Shown piece after piece: positions 27,572-35,475 of a stretch of 64,000 bases of DNA. The translations under genes and the position numbers were made by a program. Where the stretch lies: positions 1 through 64,000 of the forward strand of contig NZ_VTXD01000031.1 in the NCBI RefSeq assembly GCF_013114625.1. The letters run 5' to 3'. Numbering within the stretch: position 1 is the stretch's first letter; each line of letters begins with the position of its first letter. The notes under the pieces were generated by a model. That model worked only from the letters and a program-made list of their open reading frames with translations. It was not told the DNA's origin and searched no databases. The DNA is from Vibrio sp. 99-70-13A1. Its GTDB lineage: Bacteria > Pseudomonadota > Gammaproteobacteria > Enterobacterales > Vibrionaceae.

Positions 27572-27608
27572 TTTTGCATGTTCAGATCTGGATTTTTAAA
27601 TTTCATAT

Positions 27609-27640
27609 GAAAAAACGGAGCGCTTAGGCTCCGTTTCTAG
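27609..27640. terminator. Shared terminator of the dehydrogenase gene and hexR
   Basis: ACGGAGC (27615-27621) pairs with GCTCCGT (27628-27634). The minus strand has the better U run (A-tract 27610-27615), so it mainly serves hexR. Confidence 0.85.
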
Positions 27641-27676
27641 TGAGTATACACACTCATAGTTAACTGTTAGGCATAA

Positions 27677-28531
27677 CTAAAACTGAGAATACTTTTCATA
27701 TCGCGAATCTTTAATTGATTCTTTCACTCGTTTCAAATTCTCTCTGAAACCAGTCCCACGGCGTAGGGTAAAGCCCGTTGCTAAGACGTCAATCACTGTC
27801 ATTTGAACAACACGACTCGCCATTGGCATATAAACGTCAGTATCTTCTGGCACATCCAAAGAAATAGACAGAGAACTTGCTTTATCCAGTGGTGAATCTT
27901 TCGCTGTAATCGCAATAACTGTCGCGCCATTTTCACGGGCTAAATTAGCAATCTCAACTTGGCTTTTCGTCCTACCAGTATGAGAAATCAAAACAATTAC
28001 GTCGTTATCACTACAGTTAATGCAGCTCATTCGTTGCATCACAATATCTTCAAAGCAAGTAATTGGTATATTAAAACGAATGAACTTGTTTTGTGCATCT
28101 TTTGCAACAGCAGAGGATGCGCCTAAACCAAAGAATGAAATTCGTTTAGCTTGGGTAAGTAGATCGACAGCTCGATTAACTTGCATAGCATCTAAGCTGT
28201 TCTTGGCTACATCTAAACACGCCATAGTAGATTCGAAAATCTTATGTGTGTAAGCGTCCGGTCCATCATCCTCTTCAACATTACGGTTCACATAAGGTGT
28301 GCCGTTTGCCAAGCTTTGAGCAAGATGAAGTTTAAAATCCGGAAAGCCTTTAGTATCTAAACGGCGGCAGAAGCGGTTAACAGTGGGCTCACTTACATCA
28401 GCCATTTTAGCTAATGTAGCAATGCTAGAGTGAATAGCAGTTTGAGGGGATGCCATAATTACTTCGGCAACTTTGCGCTCAGACTTACTGAAATTTTCTA
28501 GATTTTTTTGTATTTTTTCTAATGTATTCAT
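27677..28531 (-). CDS. hexR: HexR transcriptional regulator
   Basis: RpiR-family regulator of 284 residues, closely resembling E. coli HexR. An N-terminal helix-turn-helix (about 1-75, with ATLAKMADVSEPTVNRFCRRLDTKGFPDFK) is followed by a SIS domain (about 110-250) that binds KDPG. Landmarks are NCSDNDVIVLISHTGRTK and VPEDTDVYMPMASR. HexR controls Entner-Doudoroff and central carbon genes in gammaproteobacteria. The ATG at 28531 aligns with the E. coli start MNMLEKIQ; a GTG three codons earlier is the alternative. It ties in with the KDPG aldolase gene at the right end of the window. Confidence 0.94.
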   Translation of the reverse strand: MNTLEKIQKNLENFSKSERKVAEVIMASPQTAIHSSIATLAKMADVSEPTVNRFCRRLDTKGFPDFKLHLAQSLANGTPYVNRNVEEDDGPDAYTHKIFESTMACLDVAKNSLDAMQVNRAVDLLTQAKRISFFGLGASSAVAKDAQNKFIRFNIPITCFEDIVMQRMSCINCSDNDVIVLISHTGRTKSQVEIANLARENGATVIAITAKDSPLDKASSLSISLDVPEDTDVYMPMASRVVQMTVIDVLATGFTLRRGTGFRENLKRVKESIKDSRYEKYSQF

Positions 28532-28894
28532 AGTGTTCACAAGGGTATAGAGAACAACTTGCTAATCAATATCTAATGACTTCGGGGTAATGCCTGAAAG
28601 AACAAAAACAGTTAAATTTAAGCTCCTATTTAAATAGGTTACTCAAATCAATACTGCAGCTCTAAATAGATATAAGCTAACTAGCACCATGTACTTAGTA
28701 TAAACCTATCAGGCGCTTTGCTAACACTAAAAGCAGGGATGAATGCTTAAGAATTTGACAAGCCTCAACAAATTTTTAGAAAACTACAAAAATGGAAGTG
28801 TTTTGAGGCGGAAATAGCCAATATTGAAGATAAATTGATAGGGGAATTACACCAAAACGAAATTAATTTTCATTTTGGTGCAATTTTTATTCAT
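28532..28894. other. Intergenic region upstream of hexR
   Basis: About 360 bp without a gene. It should contain the hexR promoter, and at its right end the long hairpin at 28845-28888. No HexR-type operator was recognised. Confidence 0.5.
28845..28890. terminator. Long hairpin downstream of panP
   Basis: CACCAAAA (28850-28857) pairs with TTTTGGTG (28873-28880). The stem extends inward by GAAA/TTTC and outward by AATT/AATT. A T-run follows on the plus strand, yet the adjacent gene (panP) ends from the minus strand, where the tail is poor. It probably forms the panP mRNA 3' end. Confidence 0.6.
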
Positions 28895-30538
28895 TTATGA
28901 GGTGATTGAATCCGCTAAAGTATTTATTGCTCGCATTAAGTTTGGAGCGAGTTTAGAAATTTCGCGTTGCTCATCAATAATAGCGTTGAGTATATCATGC
29001 CCTGTTAGAGGGTTCGCTAATACAACTCTAAATACGATAATTGGCTGGTGGTTCCATTTCTCAGGTGTGAGCTGAGTTCTAGACACAAACGACTTACCTG
29101 TTTCACGCTGTTTTTTCTGAATGAACTTAGTGAGCTCGTTGAGTAACTCGTTTAATTTCACTTTATCGTTAGAGTTAGCTTGTTCAAGGGCTTTTTGAAC
29201 ATGCTCCGGTATATAGCGATAAGTAAGTAAACAAAGCTCAGGCTCAGATACCAATTCGAAATCACTTTGCTCAGTGATCAAGTCAGCGAAATAACGTGCT
29301 TTATCAAGACTCTCATCGATTAATAATTCATAGCCTGGTCTGCTAATGATATGCATGCTTGCATAAACGAGCATAGCCATACCTGAACGCGAGCCTTCTA
29401 AAGTTCGGCTGCCTAAATCTTTAGAACCTTTACGCAATATATATTGAGCATGGTGTTCGATGGCAGTCATGGCGTCTGGATTTTTGAAAAGCACCATACC
29501 TGCACCCATTGGCACATAAAGTTGTTTATGTGCATCAATCGTGACAGAGTCAGCAAGCTCAATACCATTCAGAAGGTGACGATGGTTATTCGACATTAAA
29601 GTCGCGCCGCCCCAAGCTGCATCAACATGGAAATGACAATCCGTTTGTTGACACACCTCTGCAATCGCTCTCAATGGGTCAATATTGCCAGTTTCAGTGG
29701 TACCCGCCACACCTATCACAGCGAAAGGTTTTATGTTCGCTTGCTTAAGTTGCTCAATCTTTAGTTTGAGGTCGTCTGTACAGATGCGGTTATTGTTGTC
29801 AGTTTTTACCGCGACAAGACTTTCTTGGCCAATACCGAGTACATCAGCCGCTTTTTTCAAAGAATAGTGACCACGTTCAGAAACAAGAATCGCTAGACCT
29901 TCATAGCCATAATGTTTCATTGCTTTGAACAATCCTTCCTTCTCAACACCTTCGAATGCACCTTCCGCTTTAAGAGCGTTATTCCTAGCAACCCAAAGCG
30001 CTGTAATATTAGCAATGGTTCCGCCGGAGCAAAAAGCGCCTAAAGAGTGGTTAGCACTGTGCATCCAGCGAGAATAAAACTGGCTATTATCTTGATAGAT
30101 AAGGCGATGGAGCATACCTAACACTTGGCGTTCAAGAGGCGTAAAAGCTTTCGACGTTTCAATTTTTACTAAGTTCTGATTAAGAGCAATCATGATCTTA
30201 GAAAGGGGCATTAAAAAGTAAGGGAGGGCAGACGTCATATGACCAATGAAGCTTGGTGATGATGTATGCACAGAGTGTGACACCAGAGAATCAAGTAGAT
30301 GCTCGGTGTGTTCAGAGACAAACTCTGGCTGCTCTGGAATTTGAGCATTAGAGAAGTCTTTCTCAATTTCACGAAGGGGCTTTTCTTCAGCCACGATATG
30401 TTCGCGTAAGAATTGATTTAAGTTCTGAGAGAGTTTGTCTTCGATTTGAGTCAGGGTTGAATCCGGACCTTCAGGTACCGTAAAGATACGTAGTAGGCTT
30501 TCAAAGCTGACATCTACTGTTTTTTGTTCCGTAACCAT
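28895..30538 (-). CDS. panP: PLP-dependent decarboxylase, PanP type
   Basis: Group II pyridoxal-phosphate decarboxylase of 547 residues. The PLP lysine is Lys338 in TIDAHKQLYVPMG and the cofactor Asp306 is in HVDAAWGG. HFHVDAAW and SGGTIANITALW are typical of the glutamate/aspartate decarboxylase fold. Vibrionales use this subfamily as an aspartate 1-decarboxylase giving beta-alanine for pantothenate in place of PanD (known for the family). Glutamate decarboxylase is the main alternative label. Confidence 0.87.
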   Translation of the reverse strand: MVTEQKTVDVSFESLLRIFTVPEGPDSTLTQIEDKLSQNLNQFLREHIVAEEKPLREIEKDFSNAQIPEQPEFVSEHTEHLLDSLVSHSVHTSSPSFIGHMTSALPYFLMPLSKIMIALNQNLVKIETSKAFTPLERQVLGMLHRLIYQDNSQFYSRWMHSANHSLGAFCSGGTIANITALWVARNNALKAEGAFEGVEKEGLFKAMKHYGYEGLAILVSERGHYSLKKAADVLGIGQESLVAVKTDNNNRICTDDLKLKIEQLKQANIKPFAVIGVAGTTETGNIDPLRAIAEVCQQTDCHFHVDAAWGGATLMSNNHRHLLNGIELADSVTIDAHKQLYVPMGAGMVLFKNPDAMTAIEHHAQYILRKGSKDLGSRTLEGSRSGMAMLVYASMHIISRPGYELLIDESLDKARYFADLITEQSDFELVSEPELCLLTYRYIPEHVQKALEQANSNDKVKLNELLNELTKFIQKKQRETGKSFVSRTQLTPEKWNHQPIIVFRVVLANPLTGHDILNAIIDEQREISKLAPNLMRAINTLADSITS

Positions 30539-30655
30539 AGCAAGCGAGTTGTTTTTCTAATATTAACGCGAGCGGGATAATCTAAATGAAAACGGGCACA
30601 AAGTCCCGTCTTAATTATGAAATCCAACTTTGCAAAAAGGGCACAAATAACAGGG

Positions 30656-31168
30656 TTATTTGCATTTAATAGTCTCAAGCTGGGCTATTGATTGGTTATA
30701 ACGCTGAAGTGCGGTGTCGATTTCTTTCGGGTGACTCAGAAGTTCAGCTAAAGCTGAACGTAATTCATAGTTCTGCTTATGAGGCGTTGATTGGCGATCT
30801 TCAAACGTTGCTCTCGCAGCTAATCCTAGTTCGTCATCTCGAGTTGATAGTTCTTTAACATCATGCTGCTCTAACTGTAGCCAAGCTTCTACAGGCTGTG
30901 ATGTTGCAACTTTACTTGAATCATTATCTAAATAGTAATGAACAGCAGCACGGTTTAGTTCAAAGTGATGCTTACGACCTTCAAGAAACCAAGCACTTAC
31001 TTCAGTCAGATCTGGATATTGCTCAGAAGTTAAGGCTGCTAAGTCTGAATACCAAGTTAATGAAGCGTCGACATACGCATCATATTTTCCAGATAAACAT
31101 TGGTTGTCAGCGGCTAGAGACACGGTCGACGTAGAAGCTAGCAGTAAAGCGACACAAAGGCGTTTCAT
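30656..31168 (-). CDS. Hypothetical periplasmic protein
   Basis: Protein of 170 residues, not recognised. A clear signal peptide (MKRLCVALLLASTSTVSLAA) precedes a helical, acidic mature domain. After cleavage the only two cysteines are near the ends of the mature chain (QCLSGK at the start and TIKCK at the end), so they may form one closing disulfide. It is preceded by an ordinary ribosome-binding site and stands alone between panP and lysO on the same strand. Confidence 0.7.
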   Translation of the reverse strand: MKRLCVALLLASTSTVSLAADNQCLSGKYDAYVDASLTWYSDLAALTSEQYPDLTEVSAWFLEGRKHHFELNRAAVHYYLDNDSSKVATSQPVEAWLQLEQHDVKELSTRDDELGLAARATFEDRQSTPHKQNYELRSALAELLSHPKEIDTALQRYNQSIAQLETIKCK

Positions 31169-31361
31169 AAAGGTTCCTTTTAGATATTATTCTTGTTAGA
31201 GCACTTCTCTTTTAGAAGCTTACCGTGGTTTCTGTTTATTGAGCAATAACAGATAATCTATTTTTTATACGGTAATTGTATGGGCATGCATTCTAGACTA
31301 TGTGATTCACTAATCCTGCGATCTAGCTAGCTAATTCAATGAAATCTAATATACCAAAGTG

Positions 31362-32267
31362 TTAATTGGTGAGTGATACAAAGAAAAGCATTAACACGGG
31401 AACTAAGATACTCAAAATAAAGCCACTAACGATCGCAACAGGTACACAACGAACTCCACCAGTAGTCTGAATCACGGGCAAAGTGAAATCCATAGCAGTT
31501 GCACCTGCATAACCAATAGAAGTAGCAGGGTGAGTTCTGATTAATAGAGGGATGACAACAAGAGCGACGAGTTCTCGTAGCAATTCCAACATAAAAGAAG
31601 CGCCGCCATAAACGGGACCGAAAGCATCTCCCATCAATATTCCTGCCAATGAATACCAGCCAAACCCAGATGACATTGCTAGAGCATTGAATAGAGGAAT
31701 ATCAAGAATGAATGAGGCAATTACTCCTCCTAGCAGGGAGGTAATAATAATCGTTGCAGCGATAACCATTCCGTGTTTATTCAGAAGGATTTGCTTAAGT
31801 GTTAAACCACTGTTTCTTAACTGGATACCAATAAAAAACAAGAGGATAAACAGGATCCATTCACTTGCAGAATCGACCCAATGGAGTTCGAAAGGTAGCA
31901 ATAAGCCGATGATAAGACCTGAGCCAACTACTAGAATTAATTTTGCGGATTCTAAAGCCATGGAAGATAGAGGCAACTTATTTTGGCTGCCATCGGTTTT
32001 TAAAGGCATGGCTTTATCGATCAGAGGCAAAGCCAATAAGTTGCAAGTGCTCAGACAAATAAAAAACGTAAAAGTATAAAGAAGGATCGTTTGAAGGTTG
32101 CTTCCTAAATTATCTAACGCTGCAAGGCTAAGCCCCATTAAACCTAAGATCACATAGATAAGTTGAGAGGTAGCACGGTTAACCGTCTCAAGCACTTTAG
32201 CGTTAGATATAGAAAACAAATACCCCACAATTAGTGGAGCAAAAATAAAAATCATCCCTGTAAACAT
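31362..32267 (-). CDS. lysO: Lysine exporter LysO (YbjE)
   Basis: Inner-membrane lysine efflux protein of 301 residues (E. coli LysO 299) with about 8 hydrophobic segments. Family-specific stretches include FFIGIQLRNSGLTLKQILLNKHG, SGFGWYSLAGIL and GATAMDFTLPVIQTTGG. It confers tolerance to lysine and thialysine. It starts 18 bp after the HDOD gene, with GAGGG before the ATG, and is probably cotranscribed with it. Confidence 0.93.
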   Translation of the reverse strand: MFTGMIFIFAPLIVGYLFSISNAKVLETVNRATSQLIYVILGLMGLSLAALDNLGSNLQTILLYTFTFFICLSTCNLLALPLIDKAMPLKTDGSQNKLPLSSMALESAKLILVVGSGLIIGLLLPFELHWVDSASEWILFILLFFIGIQLRNSGLTLKQILLNKHGMVIAATIIITSLLGGVIASFILDIPLFNALAMSSGFGWYSLAGILMGDAFGPVYGGASFMLELLRELVALVVIPLLIRTHPATSIGYAGATAMDFTLPVIQTTGGVRCVPVAIVSGFILSILVPVLMLFFVSLTN

Positions 32268-32285
32268 GAATCCCTCATTATTCCT

Positions 32286-33206
32286 TTATAAACCGCTGGT
32301 ATTGATTACGTCATTAATCTGTGACTGAAATTCCGCATCACTTAAGTTGCTGAGTTTATACAATACTTCGGCACCAGTTGCATTAAATTCCACCTCATGC
32401 TCATCAATTCTTTCATCCTGATTTCTGAACATTAATAAATGGTTAGCAATACGTGCAATGGCTAAATAACTTAGTACGTCTTCATCTGCGGGTTTCGCTT
32501 CATTACTACATACTTCAAGGAAGTCGTCATCAAAGCCCCAATGTCCAAGAACGAGCTTGCTGGTTGCAGAGCACTGACCTTGGAAGATTTGTAAGGCGAT
32601 CTCTTGATCGAGGTAGTTACCTTTTTCTAAATAAAGGTGGTATTCGCTCACAAGGCAAAATAACCCTATATCAGCTAATAAACCAACAAGTAATGACTTT
32701 TCATGCTCAAGGTATTTATATTCATCAGGACGCAAGCTCTTGAACTCATTCGTCACGAGTACCATCGCTGCGCCTAGTTCACGAGAGACTGCAGCACTTT
32801 GAACCAAAATATCATTACACACCTTATTTAAATTAACAGAGTGCTTTAATTGCTCAATGGCTTGTGCGGTCACAATATCTCTCACTCGTAAAATCCCAAG
32901 GCGAGATACAGCAGTAACAAGGTCCATACAAGTAATGTTACGACGGTTAAAGACAACAGAGTTCGCGACTCTTATGACAATGGCAGTCAAACCAGGATCT
33001 TCTAAAAGACAATCTGCGACATCGGCAATGCCCGTTGATTCTTGAGTACAGAGTTGCTGAATTTTCAAAACAACATCAGGAATTGGAGGAAGGCTAATTT
33101 TTCCTGTTGCAATCGAGTTACCGACTAATTGTGAGAATTCAGTTTCGATACCTTGAAGAAGGAGAGCTTTGTTCTGTGGTAACCAAAAAAAAGATAAATG
33201 ATTCAT
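32286..33206 (-). CDS. HDOD-domain signalling protein
   Basis: Cytoplasmic protein of 306 residues. A HDOD domain occupies about 30-235. It begins LPPIPDVVLKIQQLC and continues VADCLLEDPGLTAIVIRVANS and VSRLGILRVRDIVTAQAIEQL, the usual pattern. HDOD proteins are HD-like domains without phosphodiesterase activity, used in signalling. It lies upstream of lysO and divergent from tfoX, sharing a 364-bp control region with the latter. Its input is unknown. Confidence 0.85.
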   Translation of the reverse strand: MNHLSFFWLPQNKALLLQGIETEFSQLVGNSIATGKISLPPIPDVVLKIQQLCTQESTGIADVADCLLEDPGLTAIVIRVANSVVFNRRNITCMDLVTAVSRLGILRVRDIVTAQAIEQLKHSVNLNKVCNDILVQSAAVSRELGAAMVLVTNEFKSLRPDEYKYLEHEKSLLVGLLADIGLFCLVSEYHLYLEKGNYLDQEIALQIFQGQCSATSKLVLGHWGFDDDFLEVCSNEAKPADEDVLSYLAIARIANHLLMFRNQDERIDEHEVEFNATGAEVLYKLSNLSDAEFQSQINDVINTSGL

Positions 33207-33570
33207 ATAAATACTAGAGAGTATGCAAGTCCTGTCATTTTACTAGTAGGGGTATTGAGAGGCAATATACTTTATGCAAAACCTTATACTTCACAAAAAT
33301 AGTAACTAGTTGCATACATATGCGAGCTTATTGACGTCAAAAAAACATCGAAATTAAGAAATAATGTGAACCTCATCATTAAAATGTTTATTAATTCATC
33401 AATTGATGTGAAGTAAATCCAGACTTATTTTTCTTTTCAAAGTATGATTTATTTAACGGTGAGACACACAAATAATATTCACCGACTTAAAAAATAAAGT
33501 TTCATTTTTCGCATAAATATAGCTGCTTATCTGGTGATCATACTAATCGGGGTAATAAGATTAAGGATCA
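33207..33570. other. Divergent control region of HDOD gene and tfoX
   Basis: 364 bp without a gene. It holds the palindrome TTGACGTCAA at 33331-33340 and GCATA-CA-TATGC at 33312-33323. A CRP-like site TGTGA-N6-TCATT lies at 33365-33380, and a long AT-rich tfoX leader follows. tfoX of Vibrio is known to be activated by cAMP-CRP and to have a structured leader controlled by the sRNA TfoR; the pairing region was not identified here. Confidence 0.5.
33365..33380 (+). promoter_or_regulatory. Candidate CRP site upstream of tfoX
   Basis: TGTGAACCTCATCATT has one perfect CRP half-site and a 3 of 5 second half, with A/T-rich flanks. It is 206 bp upstream of the tfoX start. CRP dependence of tfoX is known in related species; this site is a visual guess. 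Confidence 0.35.
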
Positions 33571-34158
33571 ATGGATATGACGGATCAAGCATTTTATAAC
33601 TACATGGGTAAATTCGGTGAATACCAAAATCGTTCTATGTTTGGCGGTATAGGTCTATTTCAAAACGAAGCCATGTTTGCACTTGTCAGTGATGGTTGTT
33701 TATATATTCGAGGTGGTAATACTCTAGATAAAAAATTGACGGATTTAAATTGCGGAAAATACCGACACGTTAAAAAGCAAACAACAGCAACTGTTAACTA
33801 TTATGATATTACTCAATTATTTTCTAATGAACATCCTGGCTTAGATGAAATCATTAGAATGTCTATTGATAACTCAATTCAGCAACGCAGCTTTCAAAAA
33901 TCAACCGCAAGCAGGCGCTTACGTGATTTACCAAATATGCAATTGACGCTGGAACGTATGGTTAAAAAAGCAGGCGTTGATGATGTGTCTACTTTTATGC
34001 AGTTAGGTGCTTCAGAAGTTTTTGTAAAAGTTCGCAAAGCGTATGGTAATGATGTTGATGTTAAACTGCTTTGGAAATTTGCAGGTGCAATTGACGGGAT
34101 TCACTGGAAACTTCTTCAAGAACCACGTAAACAACAGCTACTTGAAAATTGTCAGTAA
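33571..34158 (+). CDS. tfoX: Competence regulator TfoX (Sxy)
   Basis: Protein of 195 residues. The TfoX N-terminal domain (about 10-105) has the hallmark RSMFGGIGLFQNEAMFALVSDGCLYIRGG, and the TfoX C-terminal domain (about 110-190) has LRDLPNMQLTLERMVKKAGV. In Vibrio, TfoX works with CRP to induce DNA uptake pili, competence genes and type VI secretion during growth on chitin. AAGGA at 33563-33567 is better spaced for the ATG at 33577 than for 33571, so the first two residues are uncertain. The neighbours (HDOD-lysO, a small beta-barrel gene) match the tfoX rather than the tfoY locus as I recall it. Confidence 0.88.
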   Translation: MDMTDQAFYNYMGKFGEYQNRSMFGGIGLFQNEAMFALVSDGCLYIRGGNTLDKKLTDLNCGKYRHVKKQTTATVNYYDITQLFSNEHPGLDEIIRMSIDNSIQQRSFQKSTASRRLRDLPNMQLTLERMVKKAGVDDVSTFMQLGASEVFVKVRKAYGNDVDVKLLWKFAGAIDGIHWKLLQEPRKQQLLENCQ

Positions 34159-34175
34159 AAGCTGAAAGTATTCAT

Positions 34176-34206
34176 AAAAAAACCGAGGATATCCTCGGTT
34201 TTTTTG
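34176..34206. terminator. Bidirectional terminator after tfoX
   Basis: Symmetric stem AAAAACCGAGGAT/ATCCTCGGTTTTT with A and T runs on both sides. It lies between convergent tfoX and the beta-barrel gene. Confidence 0.93.
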
Positions 34207-34240
34207 TATCTGATACTTCTAAAAGATTGTCTTTATTAAC

Positions 34241-34792
34241 CTAGAACTTAAAGCGAGTCGTGAACATAATCTGATCACCGTAGAAGTCATTGATACGTGC
34301 TTCTGCACCTAAAGAAAATAGCTCAGTTGAATGGAAACGAGCATAAACCGAACCGATCCATTCCTCATTATCATCAATTGAAACGAATCCACCTTTACCG
34401 CCCACTTCTAGTTGTGGACCTAACCATTGGCGAACACCTACATTAAGCTCCATACCAATCTCAGTCGATGTACTTGAACCTTGACCATCAACAATGCGCA
34501 TTAGCATTTCACCCGTTAGGTCTGCCCAGTTATTGATTGGAGAGTGGAAGCCAAGACCAACCGCTGAATCGTAGTCGCCTTCAAATTCAGAATCGATACG
34601 AGCTACTGCATGTGCGTTAGGGTGAATAGACTTACTCATCGCGCCACCGAACGTTACTGGGCTTGCACCAATACGAGCTTCAAAATAGTCATAGCTGAAG
34701 TTGCTCATCACTTCTGGTTGATTCGGGTCTGTAGCCGCTAGAGTTTGGCTAGATGCCAATAAAATAGCAGTTGTAAGTAGTATTTTACGCAT
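34241..34792 (-). CDS. Small outer-membrane beta-barrel protein
   Basis: Protein of 183 residues, not assigned to a named family. It has a signal peptide (MRKILLTTAILLASSQTLA), then alternating amphipathic strands rich in Gly and aromatics, and a terminal TTRFKF ending in Phe, the signal used by the Bam complex. The size suggests an 8-stranded barrel. Adhesion, recognition or lipid-modifying roles are known for such small barrels, but none is supported here. Confidence 0.75.
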   Translation of the reverse strand: MRKILLTTAILLASSQTLAATDPNQPEVMSNFSYDYFEARIGASPVTFGGAMSKSIHPNAHAVARIDSEFEGDYDSAVGLGFHSPINNWADLTGEMLMRIVDGQGSSTSTEIGMELNVGVRQWLGPQLEVGGKGGFVSIDDNEEWIGSVYARFHSTELFSLGAEARINDFYGDQIMFTTRFKF

Positions 34793-34977
34793 AATGACAG
34801 TAAACCTTAATTGATGTTAATTCCTTTGGTTTGAACATGATGGCAAACCATAAACTTTAGACAGTTTAATATAACTAGAGAAAAAGTAATCCATTAAAAT
34901 GTCATTACTTTGTCGCTTAGTCAAAATAGAAGCAAATTGAATGCCATATTCATAAAGGTTTACATACTAATTAGAGA

Positions 34978-35475
34978 TTATTCTCCAAACTTTCCTCTGC
35001 GATCAGACATAGCGCTTAAAATACGCTCTGTATCTAGAATGGATGTCCAATTGAGTAATTGTTTATCGTTCTCGATGACATAATCGGTCAGTTGCTGGGT
35101 AAGAGTTTCTCTAAGCTCGTTACCGCGCCAAGGTTTAGAAATATAAAAATCCAAAGCTGCGTGATTAATGGCGTTAACGGTATCTTCGAGCCCAGCTTGA
35201 CCTGTTAATAGTAGTTTTCGAGTTGCCACTGTTGAGGGGCGTTGATTGAGTTCGATTAAGAAATCGATACCTGTCTTACTTGGCATGATGTGATCGCATA
35301 GAATTAATGCAAGAGGTGTGTGTTCGTCTTCCATATCCTGAATGACGTCCATTGCTTCATCTACCGATTCAGCCCCTTCAACAATAAAATGCTCTTCAAA
35401 TGGGGATAAATCTTGCAGTACGCTATTAAGCACTTCGGGTTCATCATCAACACAGAGTATTAAATACTTATTCAT
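34978..35475 (-). CDS. Single-domain-type response regulator with helical tail
   Basis: Protein of 165 residues. The receiver domain (about 1-130) has acidic CVDDEPE, the phosphoacceptor Asp in LILCDHIMPSKTG, Thr in LLLTGQ and Lys in ISKPW. A short helical tail follows (DYVIENDKQLLNWTSILDTERIL). There is no DNA-binding domain. It starts 8 bp inside the end of the histidine kinase gene, so the two are coupled and should be cognate. The whole protein is paralogous to the kinase N-terminus. Confidence 0.9.
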   Translation of the reverse strand: MNKYLILCVDDEPEVLNSVLQDLSPFEEHFIVEGAESVDEAMDVIQDMEDEHTPLALILCDHIMPSKTGIDFLIELNQRPSTVATRKLLLTGQAGLEDTVNAINHAALDFYISKPWRGNELRETLTQQLTDYVIENDKQLLNWTSILDTERILSAMSDRRGKFGE

